A DNA stretch of 64,000 nucleotides from Branchipolynoe longqiensis (taxonomy: Eukaryota > Annelida > Polychaeta > Phyllodocida > Polynoidae). A program made the translations under genes and the position numbers. The stretch lies in NCBI GenBank assembly GCA_030323885.1, contig CM059193.1, forward strand, positions 54,650,749 to 54,714,748, in the 5' to 3' direction. This document shows, one piece after another, positions 21,310 to 33,998 of the stretch (its first letter is position 1; every line of letters starts with the position of its first letter). The notes below the pieces were generated by a model that saw nothing but the letters and a program-made list of their open reading frames with translations, was not told the DNA's origin and ran no database searches.

Positions 21310-22220
21310 AATAGCGGGGGGAAAACAGAACATATTTACTACTTATTCACGCAATTTCGAACATTTCTTCAAAATATTGTCAACTGAAACAGGAGGATTT
21401 GTTCTTGGTTGGTTGTTGGGGGTTTTACGTCCTGGCAACATCTAAGGTCATATCATTAATTATCAGGGTGATTTGTTCTTGGTAACTTGACATTGAATTG
21501 GTGTATAGTGTTCAAGGGGAACCCTGCCCCCAAATGTATTGGATGACACTCAACCGCATCGTTATTAAACTGTCTAGATTTGATGGCCTTGCGCCAACAA
21601 TCTTACAATCCAAACACCATACGTGATCTTTTAATTAATGTAAAACAAGAAGTGATTCTAGCCTTCTTGAGGGCAGCAGGACTATACCGCCTTATATTGT
21701 TCATTAAAAAAGAATTCACCAATTTAGGAAGAATGATATCCTCAACTTTTATCTAGAATTTTACCTGGCCTCAAATATTTGTGCAATTGTGAACTTTTAA
21801 CTTCAAAAGTGTCTCTCGACACACAGTTGACTGTGTGCTTTTACATTCTGTGTAAAAGAAATGGCCCGATAATGATACAACCGAATAAGATTTGAACAAT
21901 TCTTCCTGTGATTATGGCCTTTGCTCCAGACATGGCGTTAAGCAATCACCACTAACTAAATCGCCTTCCATCTTGTGTACACAGTATAGTATTCGCCCAC
22001 CAAATGTCGTCTGCATATGCTAGTGACTAAATGTATACAGAATTTAGTCAAAGCAGATGGTTGTCAGTTACCAGGAGCTGTAAGTACATTCCTGACAGTC
22101 GGCATTGTTTCCTTTCCCTTCTTTACACAGAGCAGACGACATTAATTCAGAATTCAATGTCGCTTAGCACCATCACTCCTGACGCGGCTCCACGTCTCTC
22201 TGTAGCTGCCATTTTAACTT
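21310..22220. other. intronic stretch with a SINE-1 fragment
   Basis: A short SINE-1 fragment (ggttttacgtcctggcaaca) is at about 21410-21450. Otherwise AT-rich unique intron without a coding signal. Confidence 0.5.
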
Positions 22221-22224
22221 TGAC

Positions 22225-22573
22225 TTAAAGCTGCATAGTCCGATGAAAGCATCAAATTGTAGAAACCAAAAGAATTATCTAGATTTGATTTTACATACCA
22301 AACTTAGATACCGGTGCACTTATTAAGCATTTGTTGCTGCCTAGAAGGGCAAACAAAGCCAATTCAATAGAATTTGTTACCACTGAAGCCTACCGTGTCA
22401 GAGTTTTGACATGTACGCACAAGTTATTGCTGCATATTTGCACTTAGAATATCTCCAAAGTTGGCTATTTAAAATAAGTTACTTCAGACTAAAGTAAGGT
22501 ACAACGATCAACCTAATATCTTTATCGAAAAATATAGCAAAAGCTCAAAGGCCATCGGACTATGCAGCTTTAA
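22225..22573. mobile_element. TTAA-type MITE M1, complete copy
   Basis: Ends ttaaagctgcatagtccgat and catcggactatgcagcttta, with TTAA at both extremities. Confidence 0.85.
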
Positions 22574-22574
22574 G

Positions 22575-23670
22575 CAGTGACTGTGGGCGACTTTGCGGAT
22601 TTAATTAGAAAGTTTGATTCAATATGCAACATAAATACAGATTTATTTGTACCACTGTTCAAATATATGTTATTAAAAATACAAAACACTGCGCACCTCA
22701 CAACTGGTGACCTACTTCTAACACCGACAACTTGAAGGACAACATTCCTGCAGGTTTTAATTTCCTCCATAACATTTACAAGGTTGGTTGGTTGTTGGAG
22801 TTTTACATCCTAGCAACATCCCACATTTACAAGGACCAATACATGTTAGAAAACTTTGAAGGCAATTTGTATGACAATGTACACAATTAAAATAATTATA
22901 TTAATCAATATTGTTTAAATGTTAATACTGATAATGATGATAATAATAATAATAATAATAATAATAATCATGAAAGAAGTGAAAGTAAAATAATAAAGAT
23001 AACAATGATGTGATAATTATTATTTAAACACAAACAGAATTGGAATTACAACTCAGGGAGTTTGAGAAACAGAAAATTGTGAAGAATGATCAAATTGAAT
23101 GTTTGTGTTCATGAATGTAAGTACATATGCATATACCACTTAAAAAGAAGCCACTTGAGAAAGTGATTAAGAAAGGTTGACCGTGAAAGGTGCTGTGAAT
23201 GAAATATTAATTGAGATATGGGGAAAGGAGGAGGGTTCACTTTTATCTTGAAAAAGTTGAAGATTTGAAATATGATTAGGACGTGGCTGGAAATGGTAAG
23301 TTGAGAAAGAAAATAAATACTGACACAACTAGTCTAAAGGAGTACATTTGTGTATATGCAGCATGTTGGTGATTAATTACCCTACCGATTCATTGATGGG
23401 GTTTTACGTCCTAGCAACATCTAAGGTCGTATCAGGACGGAATTACCGTATCAGATATTTCCACATGAGTGTGGGGAGGGGGGGGGGTGTATTTCATTGA
23501 GTGAAACAAACATAAAGGTTGCATTGGACTGGTCACTCCGAAAATCTGACCAGTTGCTTATATTCCCATTCCTTTACTTTGGTTCAATTCAATAAAAAGA
23601 ATGTTAAAAGAAAGACAAGCATATATCCAGCCTCGATACGAATAACATGAAGCACTTCTAGTTCTAATTA
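22575..23670. other. AT-rich intronic stretch with a TAA microsatellite
   Basis: An (ataata)n run is at about 22935-22970 and SINE-1 fragments (ttttacatcctagcaacatc, ttttacgtcctagcaacatc) at about 22785 and 23400. No gene. Confidence 0.6.
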
Positions 23671-23673
23671 ACC

Positions 23674-24430
23674 TTAATGTTGCATAGTCCGATGAAAGCA
23701 TCAAATATTCAAACCAAAAACAATTAATTAAACTTGATTCTACATATTTAACTTAGGTACTGGTGCACTTATTAAACATGGGATCCTTTCCCGCAGGCCT
23801 GTATGTCATCTGCGTAGATGTACATAGTAGGCTAAGTTATCATATACAGATTAGGGAAAAAAAACTTTGAAAATTCAAAAAAACTAATATAGAAACTACG
23901 AACACTCAAAACCGCAAAGGTTGGCCCGAGAAAGATCAGGTAAACACTCCTGAGTGTGGGACCAGACCAAACCAGTATCACAGCTGTCCAGCATTGAAAA
24001 CAAGCACCCTCACAGGAGCTTATACGTTATGGGCAGAATAAAAAACCTGTCATAAAAAAATTATATATAAAAAAATGTGTTGCCATGCAGAAGGGAATCA
24101 AATTGTCAAAATCAAAACAATTAACTAAATTTGATTCTACATATTTAACTTAGATACTGGTGCACTTAGTAAACATTAATTGACACACAAAAGGGAATAC
24201 TGGGGCAATTTAATAGAATCTGTCACTGCAGAAGCCTATATATAGTTCCCAAAGTTTCGGCATGGTTGCCAAAATCAATATTCTATGTTTGCACTTCAAA
24301 TATCTCAAAAGTTAGACATTAAAAATAAAAGTTACTTCAAAGTAAAGTGAGGGAGATTATAACTATCAATGTAATATATTTATCTCAGAAAATGACAGAA
24401 ACTGAAAACCATCGGACCATGCAACTTTAA
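23674..24430. mobile_element. M1 MITE pieces around another repeat
   Basis: An M1 start at 23674 runs about 110 bp; at 23784-24070 a different repeat intervenes; M1 sequence resumes near 24100 and ends at 24430 with catcggaccatgcaacttta. Part of M1 occurs on both sides, so either two copies or a duplication is involved. Confidence 0.6.
23784..24070. repeat. dispersed repeat R5, copy inverted relative to 58917
   Basis: gcaggcctgtatgtcatctg, gatgtacatagtaggctaag, ggttggcccgagaaagatca and gcaccctcacaggagcttat all recur in reverse complement at 58917-59190. Class unknown. Confidence 0.75.
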
Positions 24431-24558
24431 GAACTAGATATTCTTCATCTCTTATCCCACTGAACCAAGACTCATTTGCTGGTGCAAGAGTAGTATATGA
24501 AAACAGGCAAATGGAAGCGCCTGAGTAATCGCTTTTTGGCCCGATTTTAGGGGGTTTT

Positions 24559-25142
24559 AGGGGTCGTCTAAAGTTGTCAATATTTTCACTGTCTTACAAA
24601 GCTTTGTGCAACAAGAGGAGGGGTTGTCCATAAAGTATGACTTTTAGCATTTAATAAAATGATCATTTTTGGGGGGTGATTTTTTGTGTGTGCACTGTAG
24701 TAGACTGCACTGGCTTCTGGCAAGGAACCACATAGAGAGGTGTGTGTGGATAACGTGATTGCATCAGGGCACCTAGGTAGTGTAATAATTAGCACACTAC
24801 CCCTAGAATAGCAAGACATGTGTGCTCAAATCCTGCACTAGGCATAATATTTCCCATTTTCATCACCCCAAGATAGTACACCAGGCTAGGTAGCGACACA
24901 TGTAAATTTATAAGTTATTGGTTTGACTCGATGACGTTTCAAACCTGGGGGTTTGAATCCCACAACCTCCCAAAATGGGAGTCCGGCATTCAACTCATTT
25001 GGCCATGCCATCTGGGTCTGTAGTAAAATGTTGATGTGTACTACTTTGGGTGGGGCGAGGGTAAGGGGGAGGGGGTCGGGGTCGGGAAAAGTAGTACTCC
25101 CTGTACTATCTTGAAAATGTTGACAACTTTGGACGGCCCCTT
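24559..25142. mobile_element. TIR element M2, inverted copy with tRNA-like module
   Basis: Ends ggggtcgtctaaagttgtca and tgacaactttggacggcccc. The embedded SINE-3-like module (about 24690-24865) here has its head on the plus strand (ctaggtagtgtaataattag, then gctcaaatcctgc). A second tRNA-like remnant (caaacctgggggtttgaatc) is near 24945. Confidence 0.75.
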
Positions 25143-25289
25143 ACAACTCCTGGTGTGCCCATATAAGGATACTTTCATGCAGGGGACATATGCATCTCCC
25201 AGAAAGGTGATGTCCAAACTGTATCTAATTACTAACAAGGACGCGGGGATATATTGTGGGAATTGCAGGGATGAGAACAGGTCAGACCT

Positions 25290-25615
25290 AAAAAGGTGGG
25301 TCAATACCCAACAATTGGGAACTCGCTGAGTAGCGGGAAATTCTTATCTCTGTGGACTAAAATCAGTTTTTTTTAAACGTGGGTCACTGCCCAAAAGTTG
25401 GGAACTCGCCGAGTAGCGGAAAATTCTTATCTCTGTGGACTAAAATTAGTAAACAGGTGGGTCGCTGCCCAAAAGTTGGGAACTCGCCGAGCAGTGGGAA
25501 ATTCTTATCTCTGTGGACTAAAATTCATATCCCTGTATATAGGGCTAAAAAGGTGGGTCATTGCCCAAAAGTTGGGAACCTGCTGATCAGTGGGAAATTC
25601 TTATCCACGAAAATG
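25290..25615. repeat. ~75-105-bp tandem repeat, four units
   Basis: Units of gtgggtcactgcccaaaagt, tgggaactcgccgagtagcg, ggaaattcttatctctgtgg and actaaaat, with spacers of differing length. Open frames here follow from the repeat. Confidence 0.85.
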
Positions 25616-25744
25616 TAAATCGCATGTTTAGAGGTACTCTTAAATAGTTGCTCAGATGGGGTGGCCGAATCGCTAAGACTAAGAGCGCTGGCTGGCTTCC
25701 AATGTGGGCGGTCAAACCAATTAGTTACAAAATTGATACTTGTC

Positions 25745-25975
25745 ATTGTTGTTGAAGTTTTACATCCCGGCAACATCTAAGGTCATATCAGGACTGGTAC
25801 AGACTAATGACAGCCCGCACTCATGGCGACTTTATAGTGCTGCACCACTGGGAGACATCTCACTCAGTCACATTATGCTGACACTGAGATAACCAGTCCT
25901 TTCTCTATCCTATTAATGCCGAGTGCCTGGCTAGGAAGCGACAAGTATAAATTGTTAAGTCATCGGTCAAAGCAA
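25745..25975 (-). repeat. SINE-1 copy, head lost
   Basis: gttgaagttttacatcccgg through ctaggaagcgacaagtataa. A tRNA-like head of the same type in plus orientation (ggggtggccgaatcgctaag) lies just before it at about 25655. Confidence 0.75.
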
Positions 25976-26589
25976 AAGTAACAAAAGAGTGAGAACCACA
26001 TCCCGCCCTTGACATAAAGTAATCAGCAGCAGCCGAACTTCCTCCTCCTCGCAACAAAATGGGTCGGGACACACGCACACAATCAAGAAGAAACAACACC
26101 GCATGGAACAGGAATGTTTGTTGGACGTTGGTGCTGACAATTCGCTATATACTGGCACTGTCACATATACATAGACCAATGCGCAGCCACACTTCTCCAT
26201 ACGAGGTCACGTGTAATCAAATTGAGCTACGCACACATTCCCCTTTTCAATCTTGAAATATCAGCTGTCATCAGTCATATCAGCTGTCATCAGCCATATC
26301 AGCTGTCATCAACTGACATCAGCCATTTAGACTACACCGATTAGGAAACCACTAGCCTCCCCTGAATTAAATTTCCAATGATTTGTCCAAAAGCTGACAT
26401 TTTCAAGTCATGATTTAAGTTTTGATTAATTTAAAGGAAAAATCTATATGCACATGTTTTTAGTTTCTTTTAGAAATACCATAGCAATTTAATTAAAATC
26501 CACAAAATGCGTTATCATCTGTCAGCGAGAATTCAATTCACTCAAATACTCCATGATATGGAGCGAGTCACTTTGGACAATTGAATATC

Positions 26590-27600
26590 CACATTGCAGC
26601 AATTCATGGCTTACAATGAAAGGCTTACTCTGCAGCAATCATCGCTTACAATGAAAGGTTTACACTGCAGCAATTCATTGCTTACAATGAAAGGCTTACT
26701 CTGCAGCAATTCATTGCTTACAATGAAAGGCTTACTCTGCAGCAATTCATTGCTTACAATGAAAGGCTTACACTGCAGCAATTCATCGCTTACAATGAAA
26801 GGCTTACTCTGCAGCAATTCATTGCTTACAATGAAAGGCTTACTCTGCAGCAATTCATTGCTTACAATGAAAGGCTTACTCTGCAGCAATTCAATGCTTA
26901 CAAGGAAAGGCTTACTCTGCAGCAATTCATTGCTTACAATGAAAGGCTTACTCTGCAGCAATTTATGGCTTACAATGAAAGGCTTACTCTGCAGCAATTC
27001 CTGGCTTACAATGAAAGGCTTACACTGCAGCAATTCATTGCTTACAATGAAAGGCTTACTCTGCAGCAATTCATTGCTAACAATGAAAGGCTTATGCTGC
27101 AGCAATGCATGGCTTACAATGAAAGGCTTACGCTGCAGCAATTCATTGATTATATTGAAAGGTTCATGTTGCAGCAATTCATTGTTTACATTGAAAGATT
27201 TAAGCTGCAGCAATTCATCGCTTACAATGAAAGGCTTACTCTGCAGCAATTCATTGCTTACAATGAAAGGCTTACGTTGCAACAATTCATTGCTTACAAT
27301 GAAAGGCTTACGCTGCAGCAATTCATTGATTATATTGAAAGGTTCATGTTGCAGCAATTCATCGTTTATATTGAAAGATTTAAGTTGCAGCAATTCACTG
27401 CTTACACTGAATGGCTTACAGTGTAACAAGTCCATTGCTTACACTGAAAGGGTTAAGTTGTAGCAATGCACTGCTTACACTAAAAGGCTTACAATGCAAT
27501 AAATGCATTGCTTACAATGAAAGCTTCATGCTGCAGCAATGCATTGCTTATAATGAAAGGTTTACTTGCAGCAAATTCACTGTTTACAATGAATGAAAGG
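26590..27600. repeat. 36-bp minisatellite with open frames on both strands
   Basis: About 28 units of gcttacaatgaaaggcttac followed by tctgcagcaattcatt. Since 36 is a multiple of three the frame never shifts, so 150-289-codon ORFs appear in several frames of both strands with 12-residue repeats. More degenerate units continue to about 27850. No splice sites or start context tie it to MADD. Confidence 0.92.
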
Positions 27601-27859
27601 TTTACTCTGTAGAAATTTAACGCTTACGATGTAATGTTTACACTGGAGAAATTTACGGCTTACAATGAAAATTTTAAACTGCAGCAGTTTATGATGGACA
27701 ATGAAAGGCTTGTACTCGAGCAATTCATTATGGAAAGTTTACACTGCAGCAATTCGAAAGATTTACGCTGCAGATATTCATGGCAAAATAACAACAGTTT
27801 TGTGCTAGAGCAATTCATAACTAATAACAAAAGGTTTACATTTCAGCATTTCAATGTTT

Positions 27860-29270
27860 GAAAATGAACTGCCCTAGCGAATTGTCTGATATAGCCGCAA
27901 CTTTATATCAACCAAATTTGGGATATTGTTTCTAAGTAGACTTTTCGCAACTTTACATCAACCATATTTTAAATATTGTTTATACGTAGGCATTTCAGAT
28001 TGGAGAAAGGGAACGCTGTGCGAGGCTCATGCAGACGGGGGGGGGGAACGAGGCAGCAGCCAACGAGGAGCAGTGATTATAGGTACCCGGGTTACTCAGC
28101 CCATATTTACCGACGCTGCCACTCGCCGCAATACCTTCAGAAACAGCAAGGTGCACCCGGTTCAACACACAGTCAACATCAGTTCAGGGCACAGTCAATT
28201 GGCTTTCTTTGTTGGGTTGTCTTTCAGAAGAAAAAAAATTGATAATACCCACACACACAAAAAAGGATATACAATCTATACATGGAGTACTTATTCTTGG
28301 GTTTTCTTTTTAGTTTTAAATCTGTAATTAAACATGTTGGCTGCAGGCTAACATGGGTAATTTGCACACGACCCCACTGTTCTATTTTTAGTTTTCTTCC
28401 TGAATCTCAGTCCGCCTAACCGTCACTACTCCGCTGGCTGCTCTTGAATGCACTTCGATCACCCACCCTCCCACCCACAGAACAGGGGTGTGAGCGCTGC
28501 CACGGCTGTCATCTAATCAAGATCTCCTCTACGGTTCCTAGTACATGACATACATGCCTTGATCTGAAGTGCCTAAATGCTCAGGACACTCGGGTCCCCG
28601 TACCCAGTCCTCTTCGCGCTGCTACGCCGATTGTCGGCCCTGATTACTTTTTAATCTTAATAAAATAAATTAAACGTTATTATTCTTGCCTCTTCATTGT
28701 ATGCCTCATGGGTGAGTGTGTGAATTTCACAAAAATTAGTTTTCTTTTTAGTTTTAAATCTGTAATTTCACATCAGTTTTTCTTTTTCATTTTCTACCCT
28801 TGAAGAGCTGGAAAAAAGCAACATCTTCTAACCTCCACCCTAAAAAAGAAAATCTAAAATTAATGTTTAGTAAACAAAAATAATTTCTCAAAATTCTAAA
28901 ATCTGCGTTATTACTGCATTTCTTTTTAAACGCCTCATTATTTTTTTGTTAAACAAAACTTACTATATTTCAGACCTAAAAATTCTGTATGATGACTACG
29001 TGAACAAATAAAATTATACATGCTTCTCTTTGCTAAATACAAAAAAAAATATTCTTATGGATTTTTATATATCAAAGAATTTTATTATTTTTGGTCAACG
29101 ATATTAATTCTTTTAACACTTTACATTACAAACTCTAAAAACATATTCACTGTTAATTTCTTAGACTAATTCACTAAGGTATATTTAACGTCAAAGCAAA
29201 GTGGCTTAAATAGAAAACTCATATTACTAATCTAGTAATCCTTGTTTAGGGCAAAAAAGTCGCCATGGCA
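27860..29270. other. intronic stretch, nothing recognised
   Basis: AT-rich intron with a GC-richer patch at 28010-28180 that has no supported exon. tttttagttttaaatctgta is repeated at about 28308 and 28745. Confidence 0.4.
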
Positions 29271-29430
29271 ATATATGATCAAATTAATTTAGCATGTTTA
29301 CACTTCAAATATCTTCAAAGTTAGCCATTTTAAATTGGAGTTACTCCACACTAAAGTAAGTCAGATCATGGCTATCAATTTAATATATTTATGTAAAACA
29401 ATTTAGAAAAATCAAAAACATTGGAGTATC
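29270..29430. mobile_element. M1 MITE fragment
   Basis: Shares gtttacacttcaaatatctt, agttagccatttt and tatatttatgtaaa words with the M1 right half; the ends are degraded. Confidence 0.5.
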
Positions 29431-30430
29431 ACTATGAAACATTCACTTCCATGGTTTTTCCGTGATAATAATCACAAAATTCCATAACATTTGTAGACTT
29501 AAAATAACCATATTTCCACAATATTCCATATTCAATCAAAGTCAGCTACAAAGTCTACTCTGACCGTTGATTCTAAATTAAAAATAACAAGTCACATATA
29601 ATAAATGCATTAATATACACCACCAATAAAGTTATCTTTCCATTATATTTAATAATTTTCAAAAGCTGCTGAAACCCTGTTCTTCGCAGCTCTTGGAGAG
29701 TGCCATCATGCGGGTCGGAAAGCAACTTCAGTCCAAGCTTAATAATTCTAACAGCGCTTCTGGCTTAAATAATTGTTGCATACCAGTCAGGAGAAGCCAG
29801 GCATAGATATTCATCTCCTCGCATTGTTGTGTCTGCCAAGCAGACACTTTGAGTGGTCAACAGCAGAGCAGGGCCATTCATTCATTCTTCTCTCAATATT
29901 GGAGAAAAGAAAATCTTCCAAATACTTAAATACCAAGATCTACATTGCTACGTAACACTGTGTCCTATTGCCTTCATTCTAATATTACAAAGATACCACC
30001 ACCATCACCACAAGTCTTTTTTTAAAGAAAATAAAAAGAAAGAGAAAACCCTCTACAATTTTTGTTTTTTTAAACGGAAAAAAGGTGTCTACCAAAAGTG
30101 GTACCTTCAAAATTATACCCCCCCAAATTAAAAAAAACAAAAACATGATATATACCGTAGTGTCACAGAAAAGTGTTTACTTTCGAGTAGATAGGGAGCA
30201 AAAGCGTCAAACAACAAATTATCGGAAATTTGACTTCTGCAATGAGGGTTACTGACCTAAAAAAAACTAACGGAAATTCGCTGAAAATCTGAAGATGGTC
30301 ATCCACTGAAATAAGTAGAAACCACCTTAAATCTAAAAGTGGTAGTCTGGAATGAGAATTTTGTTTGTTTGTTTTAACGACCCCCCAGCACAAAAAGTAG
30401 ACATCGGCTATTGGGGGTGAATGAGGGGGG
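29430..30430. other. intronic stretch with a possible coding fossil
   Basis: At about 29655-29770 the minus strand reads ARSAVRIIKLGLKLLSDPHD then GTLQELRRTGFQQ without a stop. It looks protein-like but I cannot name it and see no matching splice sites or phase. The rest is AT-rich intron. Confidence 0.3.
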
Positions 30431-30434
30431 AAAA

Positions 30435-30775
30435 GGAAAGTTTTTTATTTAACGATGCCTCTAGAACACATTGATTTTCATCATCGGTTATTGGACGTCA
30501 AACACACGGTCATTCTGACATATTTCTTTGGAGGAAACCCGCTGCCGCCATATAGGCTACTTTTTCCGATAATCAGCAAGGGGTCTTTTATATGCACTTT
30601 CCCACAGACAGTACAGCACATACCACAGCCTTTGATGAACCAGCTGTGGACCACTGGTTGGAACGGAAAATAGCCCAAACTGCAAATGTGTCCACTGAGC
30701 AGGATCGATCGAATGACCCATACCTACACAGGTGGACACGCTACCGTCTGAGCTCCGTCCGGTTCCTTCCTGGAA
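30435..30775 (-). repeat. SINE-2, full copy
   Basis: tttatttaacgatgcctcta through accgtctgagctccgtccgg; the head on the minus strand includes a degraded GAGCTCAGACGGTAG A box. Confidence 0.9.
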
Positions 30776-30796
30776 TGAGTGACTAGAGTATGTGTG

Positions 30797-30852
30797 TGTG
30801 TGTGGGGGGGGGGGGGGGGGGGGTCAGGGGAGTCAGTGCGGGGGGGGGGGTG
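30797..30852. repeat. TG microsatellite and poly-G runs
   Basis: tgtgtgtg followed by runs of about 19 and 11 G interrupted by tcaggggagtcagtgc. Confidence 0.9.
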
Positions 30853-31479
30853 ATTGGCTCGTCCAGCAACACTGACTACCTGTCAATAATTAATGCTGAG
30901 TAAGTATTTTGGAAATCGGGGGTTTATATCATATTAATTCTTCTTGGGGCAAATCTCACGTCCCTAAAATGTTATCCGTAAAATAATTTGCAGTAAATCT
31001 CAAATAATGTAGAACCCAGTTCAGATAAATACCAGTCTAATACAGTCCCAATTCTTAAAACATTTATTTTAAAATGAATCAAAAACACTTTCTGCAACGA
31101 CACGGTATAGAAAAACAATAACAAAAAAATGGGGGGAAAAGTCTGATTTAAAAAAAAGGTTTCTTTAATAAAAACCATTTAACTTCTGAAATCAACTATT
31201 TATCTAGGTCTTTCCTTCAACAACAATTTCTTTTCAATAAAAAATGGAATAACCTCACAATTGCCAAAAGCATATTGTTAAGAAAAAGTCTGATTTTAAT
31301 AATAGCCTCTGTTAATAAAATCATTTATATTCTAAAATGATCCATTTATAATTTATTTGCTAAAAAAAAGAGAAAAAAAAGATTTTCAATAAAAAGTGGA
31401 AAAACCTCCAAATTAATTGTTTTAAATGTATATATACATATACCTTATTCTCGAGGGTTAACGCCCATGGGTGGGTTAC

Positions 31480-31480
<1 letters not shown>

Positions 31481-31515
<35 letters not shown>
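31481..31515. repeat. 35-base poly-C run
   Basis: Uninterrupted C on the plus strand (poly-G on the gene's sense strand) about 290 bp downstream of the w12 donor. Such a run is prone to length error and polymorphism. Confidence 0.95.
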
Positions 31516-31807
31516 ACCCGCTACTTGGCCAATATTTTGTAAATGCCCAGGTGTGGGTAAACGCCCACCCCCCACTTCAGTGATTTGCCAATTTAAACAC
31601 CCATAGCGTTAAACCGCGAGAATACAGTATATACGCAGGTGAAACCCAGTAACCAATGGCCATACAAGCAGACAGTGATGGGGTGGAGAGTTGCTGTAAC
31701 CCTTGCCATGCTGTAATGGACTCTCCCACTGGGTGAGATGGAAGAGTCCTCTTTGTTTACAGAGGAGTGGAAGGTTACAGGGTTAATAACCAACCAAGAT
31801 GACTTAC

Positions 31808-31834
31808 CCTCCTCACACTCCAACTCCGTATTGT
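31808..31834 (-). CDS. MADD: MADD microexon w12 (27 nt)
   Basis: A 27-nt exon between a strong acceptor (..tgtttgcag) and a strong GTAAGT donor. With the flanking bases it reads D-NTELECEE-G and keeps the frame between w11 (ends phase 1) and w13. Its length is a multiple of three and it lies between introns of about 2.2 and 10.5 kb, as expected for a regulated microexon. Vertebrate MADD is extensively alternatively spliced, so this may be optional. Confidence 0.75.
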
Positions 31835-32714
31835 CTGCAAACATTTAATGATTGCCAACATGTCTTCTGTCCATTCATGCACAAATAATAATTTTTTTTA
31901 AAAGATCAAAACAATTTCTTTTTTAGTTGCGCAATATATAGGACGATGATCTGATGGTACAAAATTGAACAGATCTGAGAATATCTTTGTTTTTAAACCA
32001 TGTATTTAGATTTCTACATTTTTCAACTGTTGCTGAAAAGTGAACATAGTTAAATTAAATCTGTCCTCATTATGAATATAATCTTCCGCGTATCTGATTC
32101 TGAAACTAAAGTCATGGGAGGTGTTGCGACAAATAGGAACATTAAGTCTAGAGCCGGACTCAAACCTCCATTTCTGTCATTTTAGTAGTATAATACTATT
32201 CATCATAATCATCATGCTGTCGGTCGTGATGCGACAAAGACTGCTTTCATTACTTGACTGCTGCTCTCCATTTAGCTCTCTGCTGTGAGAGTTGCATCCA
32301 TGAGTCGGTCTTAATGTCTCTCAGCTCAATACTATTATACTACTAATAAAGAGTATAATACCATTAATACTATTATACTACTAATATCGCTTTTCAAAAC
32401 TTTCCATGTTATACACAACATGGGTAATCCAGGGACAGAGGACCGACGACAAAACCGCTCCCAAAGCCTCACTGTGAGACTCTCCAAGTGGCGCCTCCAG
32501 GCGCTCCCGGCGCAGGACTCACGGCTGAACCACCGCGCCGCAGTGGCGCTCCCTCTCGTTACCAATCGGCAACGCTTCATGGACCGACGGGCAAACACCC
32601 GGCCGTCATGCATTGCCGCCTACAGGTGGCGCCACCAGCTCCCTTACTGCACCCTCTGCAGCCCCACCTATCGGTGACCCCTTTCCCTACTGAGCTGCTC
32701 CAACTTTTTTTTTT

Positions 32715-33285
32715 TTTAGTACATTAGTTGTTTAAGCAGGGGAAATTTCAGTCGCAGACGACTGGTCTTCCTCATTCCACTGCTCCTTACCCTATCCTAA
32801 TAATGCCGAGCGTCTGGCTAGGAAGCGACAAGTATCAATTTTTAAGTCATTGGTTTGACTCGATCAGGATTCGAACCCATGACCCCACGATCTACCAGCA
32901 CGGGAGATGGATGCTCTAACTCATTCGGCCATCCCGTCTGGTTGGTTGCTTGGTGGAGTTTTACGTCCTGCCAACAACTAGAATGCATACCGACTTGCGA
33001 CTTGTGACAGTGTGCACTCACGATGACTTTATAGTGCTGGCATATGGGAGACCAGGCCACCAGCACCATATCCCGATATCCCACTCAGTCACATTATCAT
33101 GACACTGAGCCAACCAGTCGCTTGCCCAATCCTAATAATCCAGAGTGCCTGTCTAGGAAGCGACAAGCAACAAATTTTAATTCATTGGTTTGACTCGACC
33201 AGGGTTTGAACCCCATGGGTTCGAAGCGGACGATCTACCAAAACGGGAGACAGACACTTAACTCATTCAGCAATCACGTCTGGTA
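32715..33285 (-). repeat. two SINE-1 type copies back to back
   Basis: 32715-32940 is the CGCAGACGACTGG variant and 32940-33285 the standard form. Both point the same way and end in tRNA-like heads on the minus strand (GATGGCCGAATGAGTTAGAGC; GGTTCGAA or GGTTTGAA). Confidence 0.8.
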
Positions 33286-33289
33286 ATCC

Positions 33290-33998
33290 AACTCGGCCAC
33301 TGTTACACCACATGCCCAAATAACAACACCACCACCAACCCCACATCTCTAGATTTCCCCACCCACCCACCCCTCTACCCTACATGGATAGGGTTGAGCG
33401 TTCGTGTCCGTTTCATTCAGATACTGACCGGAGGGACCGAAAAACAAACATCGAACCCACAACCTTGACAGTGAGAACTCTCCCTCTCTCTCAACTGATA
33501 CACTATCGAACGTGAATAACCCGTTCGCTTATTAATGATAGCCTACAGATTCATTTCTTAGTTCTTTTAGTTCTTTATATTCGGTGTCATCCAATTTTTT
33601 TTAAATTGTTCACCGTCAAAGGGGGGGGGGGCTGTCAGTCATGTACGACTTTTACAGTTTAATCAAATGTGGATATGTAACATAAACCAGTCATGTCCTG
33701 TGATAATATGTTGATATGTACTACTTCGTCGGGGACGCGTAGGGGAGTGGTCTGGAAAAGTAGTACTCATCATATGAACATGCAAACGTTACAAACTTAG
33801 AATAACCCTCTTACATTCAACAAATTGTGTAAATTATTCATACAAATGACACGACCAGAAGACAGGTGCCTTGACTTAGTCCGATGAATAAACCAATTCA
33901 CAAACGAATTTTATTTTTAAGTAAAAAAAAAAAAAATGCTAAGAAGAAAAAAAGAGAAGAAAAAAAAGTTAAACAAATATCATGTGGTGAGTCCTTAC
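33290..33998. other. intronic stretch with an M2 fragment
   Basis: At about 33620-33765 it has words of M2 (ggggctgtcagtcatgtacg, aatatgttgatatgtactac, aaaagtagtact) but no clear inverted ends. Otherwise AT-rich intron next to w11. Confidence 0.5.

Noticed and set aside
26594..27463. A 289-codon ORF and overlapping ORFs on the other strand
   Set aside because: An open frame is automatic for a stop-free 36-bp repeat; no splice signals, start context or known motif.
28010..28180. A possible MADD exon in a GC-richer patch
   Set aside because: The minus-strand peptide matches no family segment, and w12 to w13 are already in phase.
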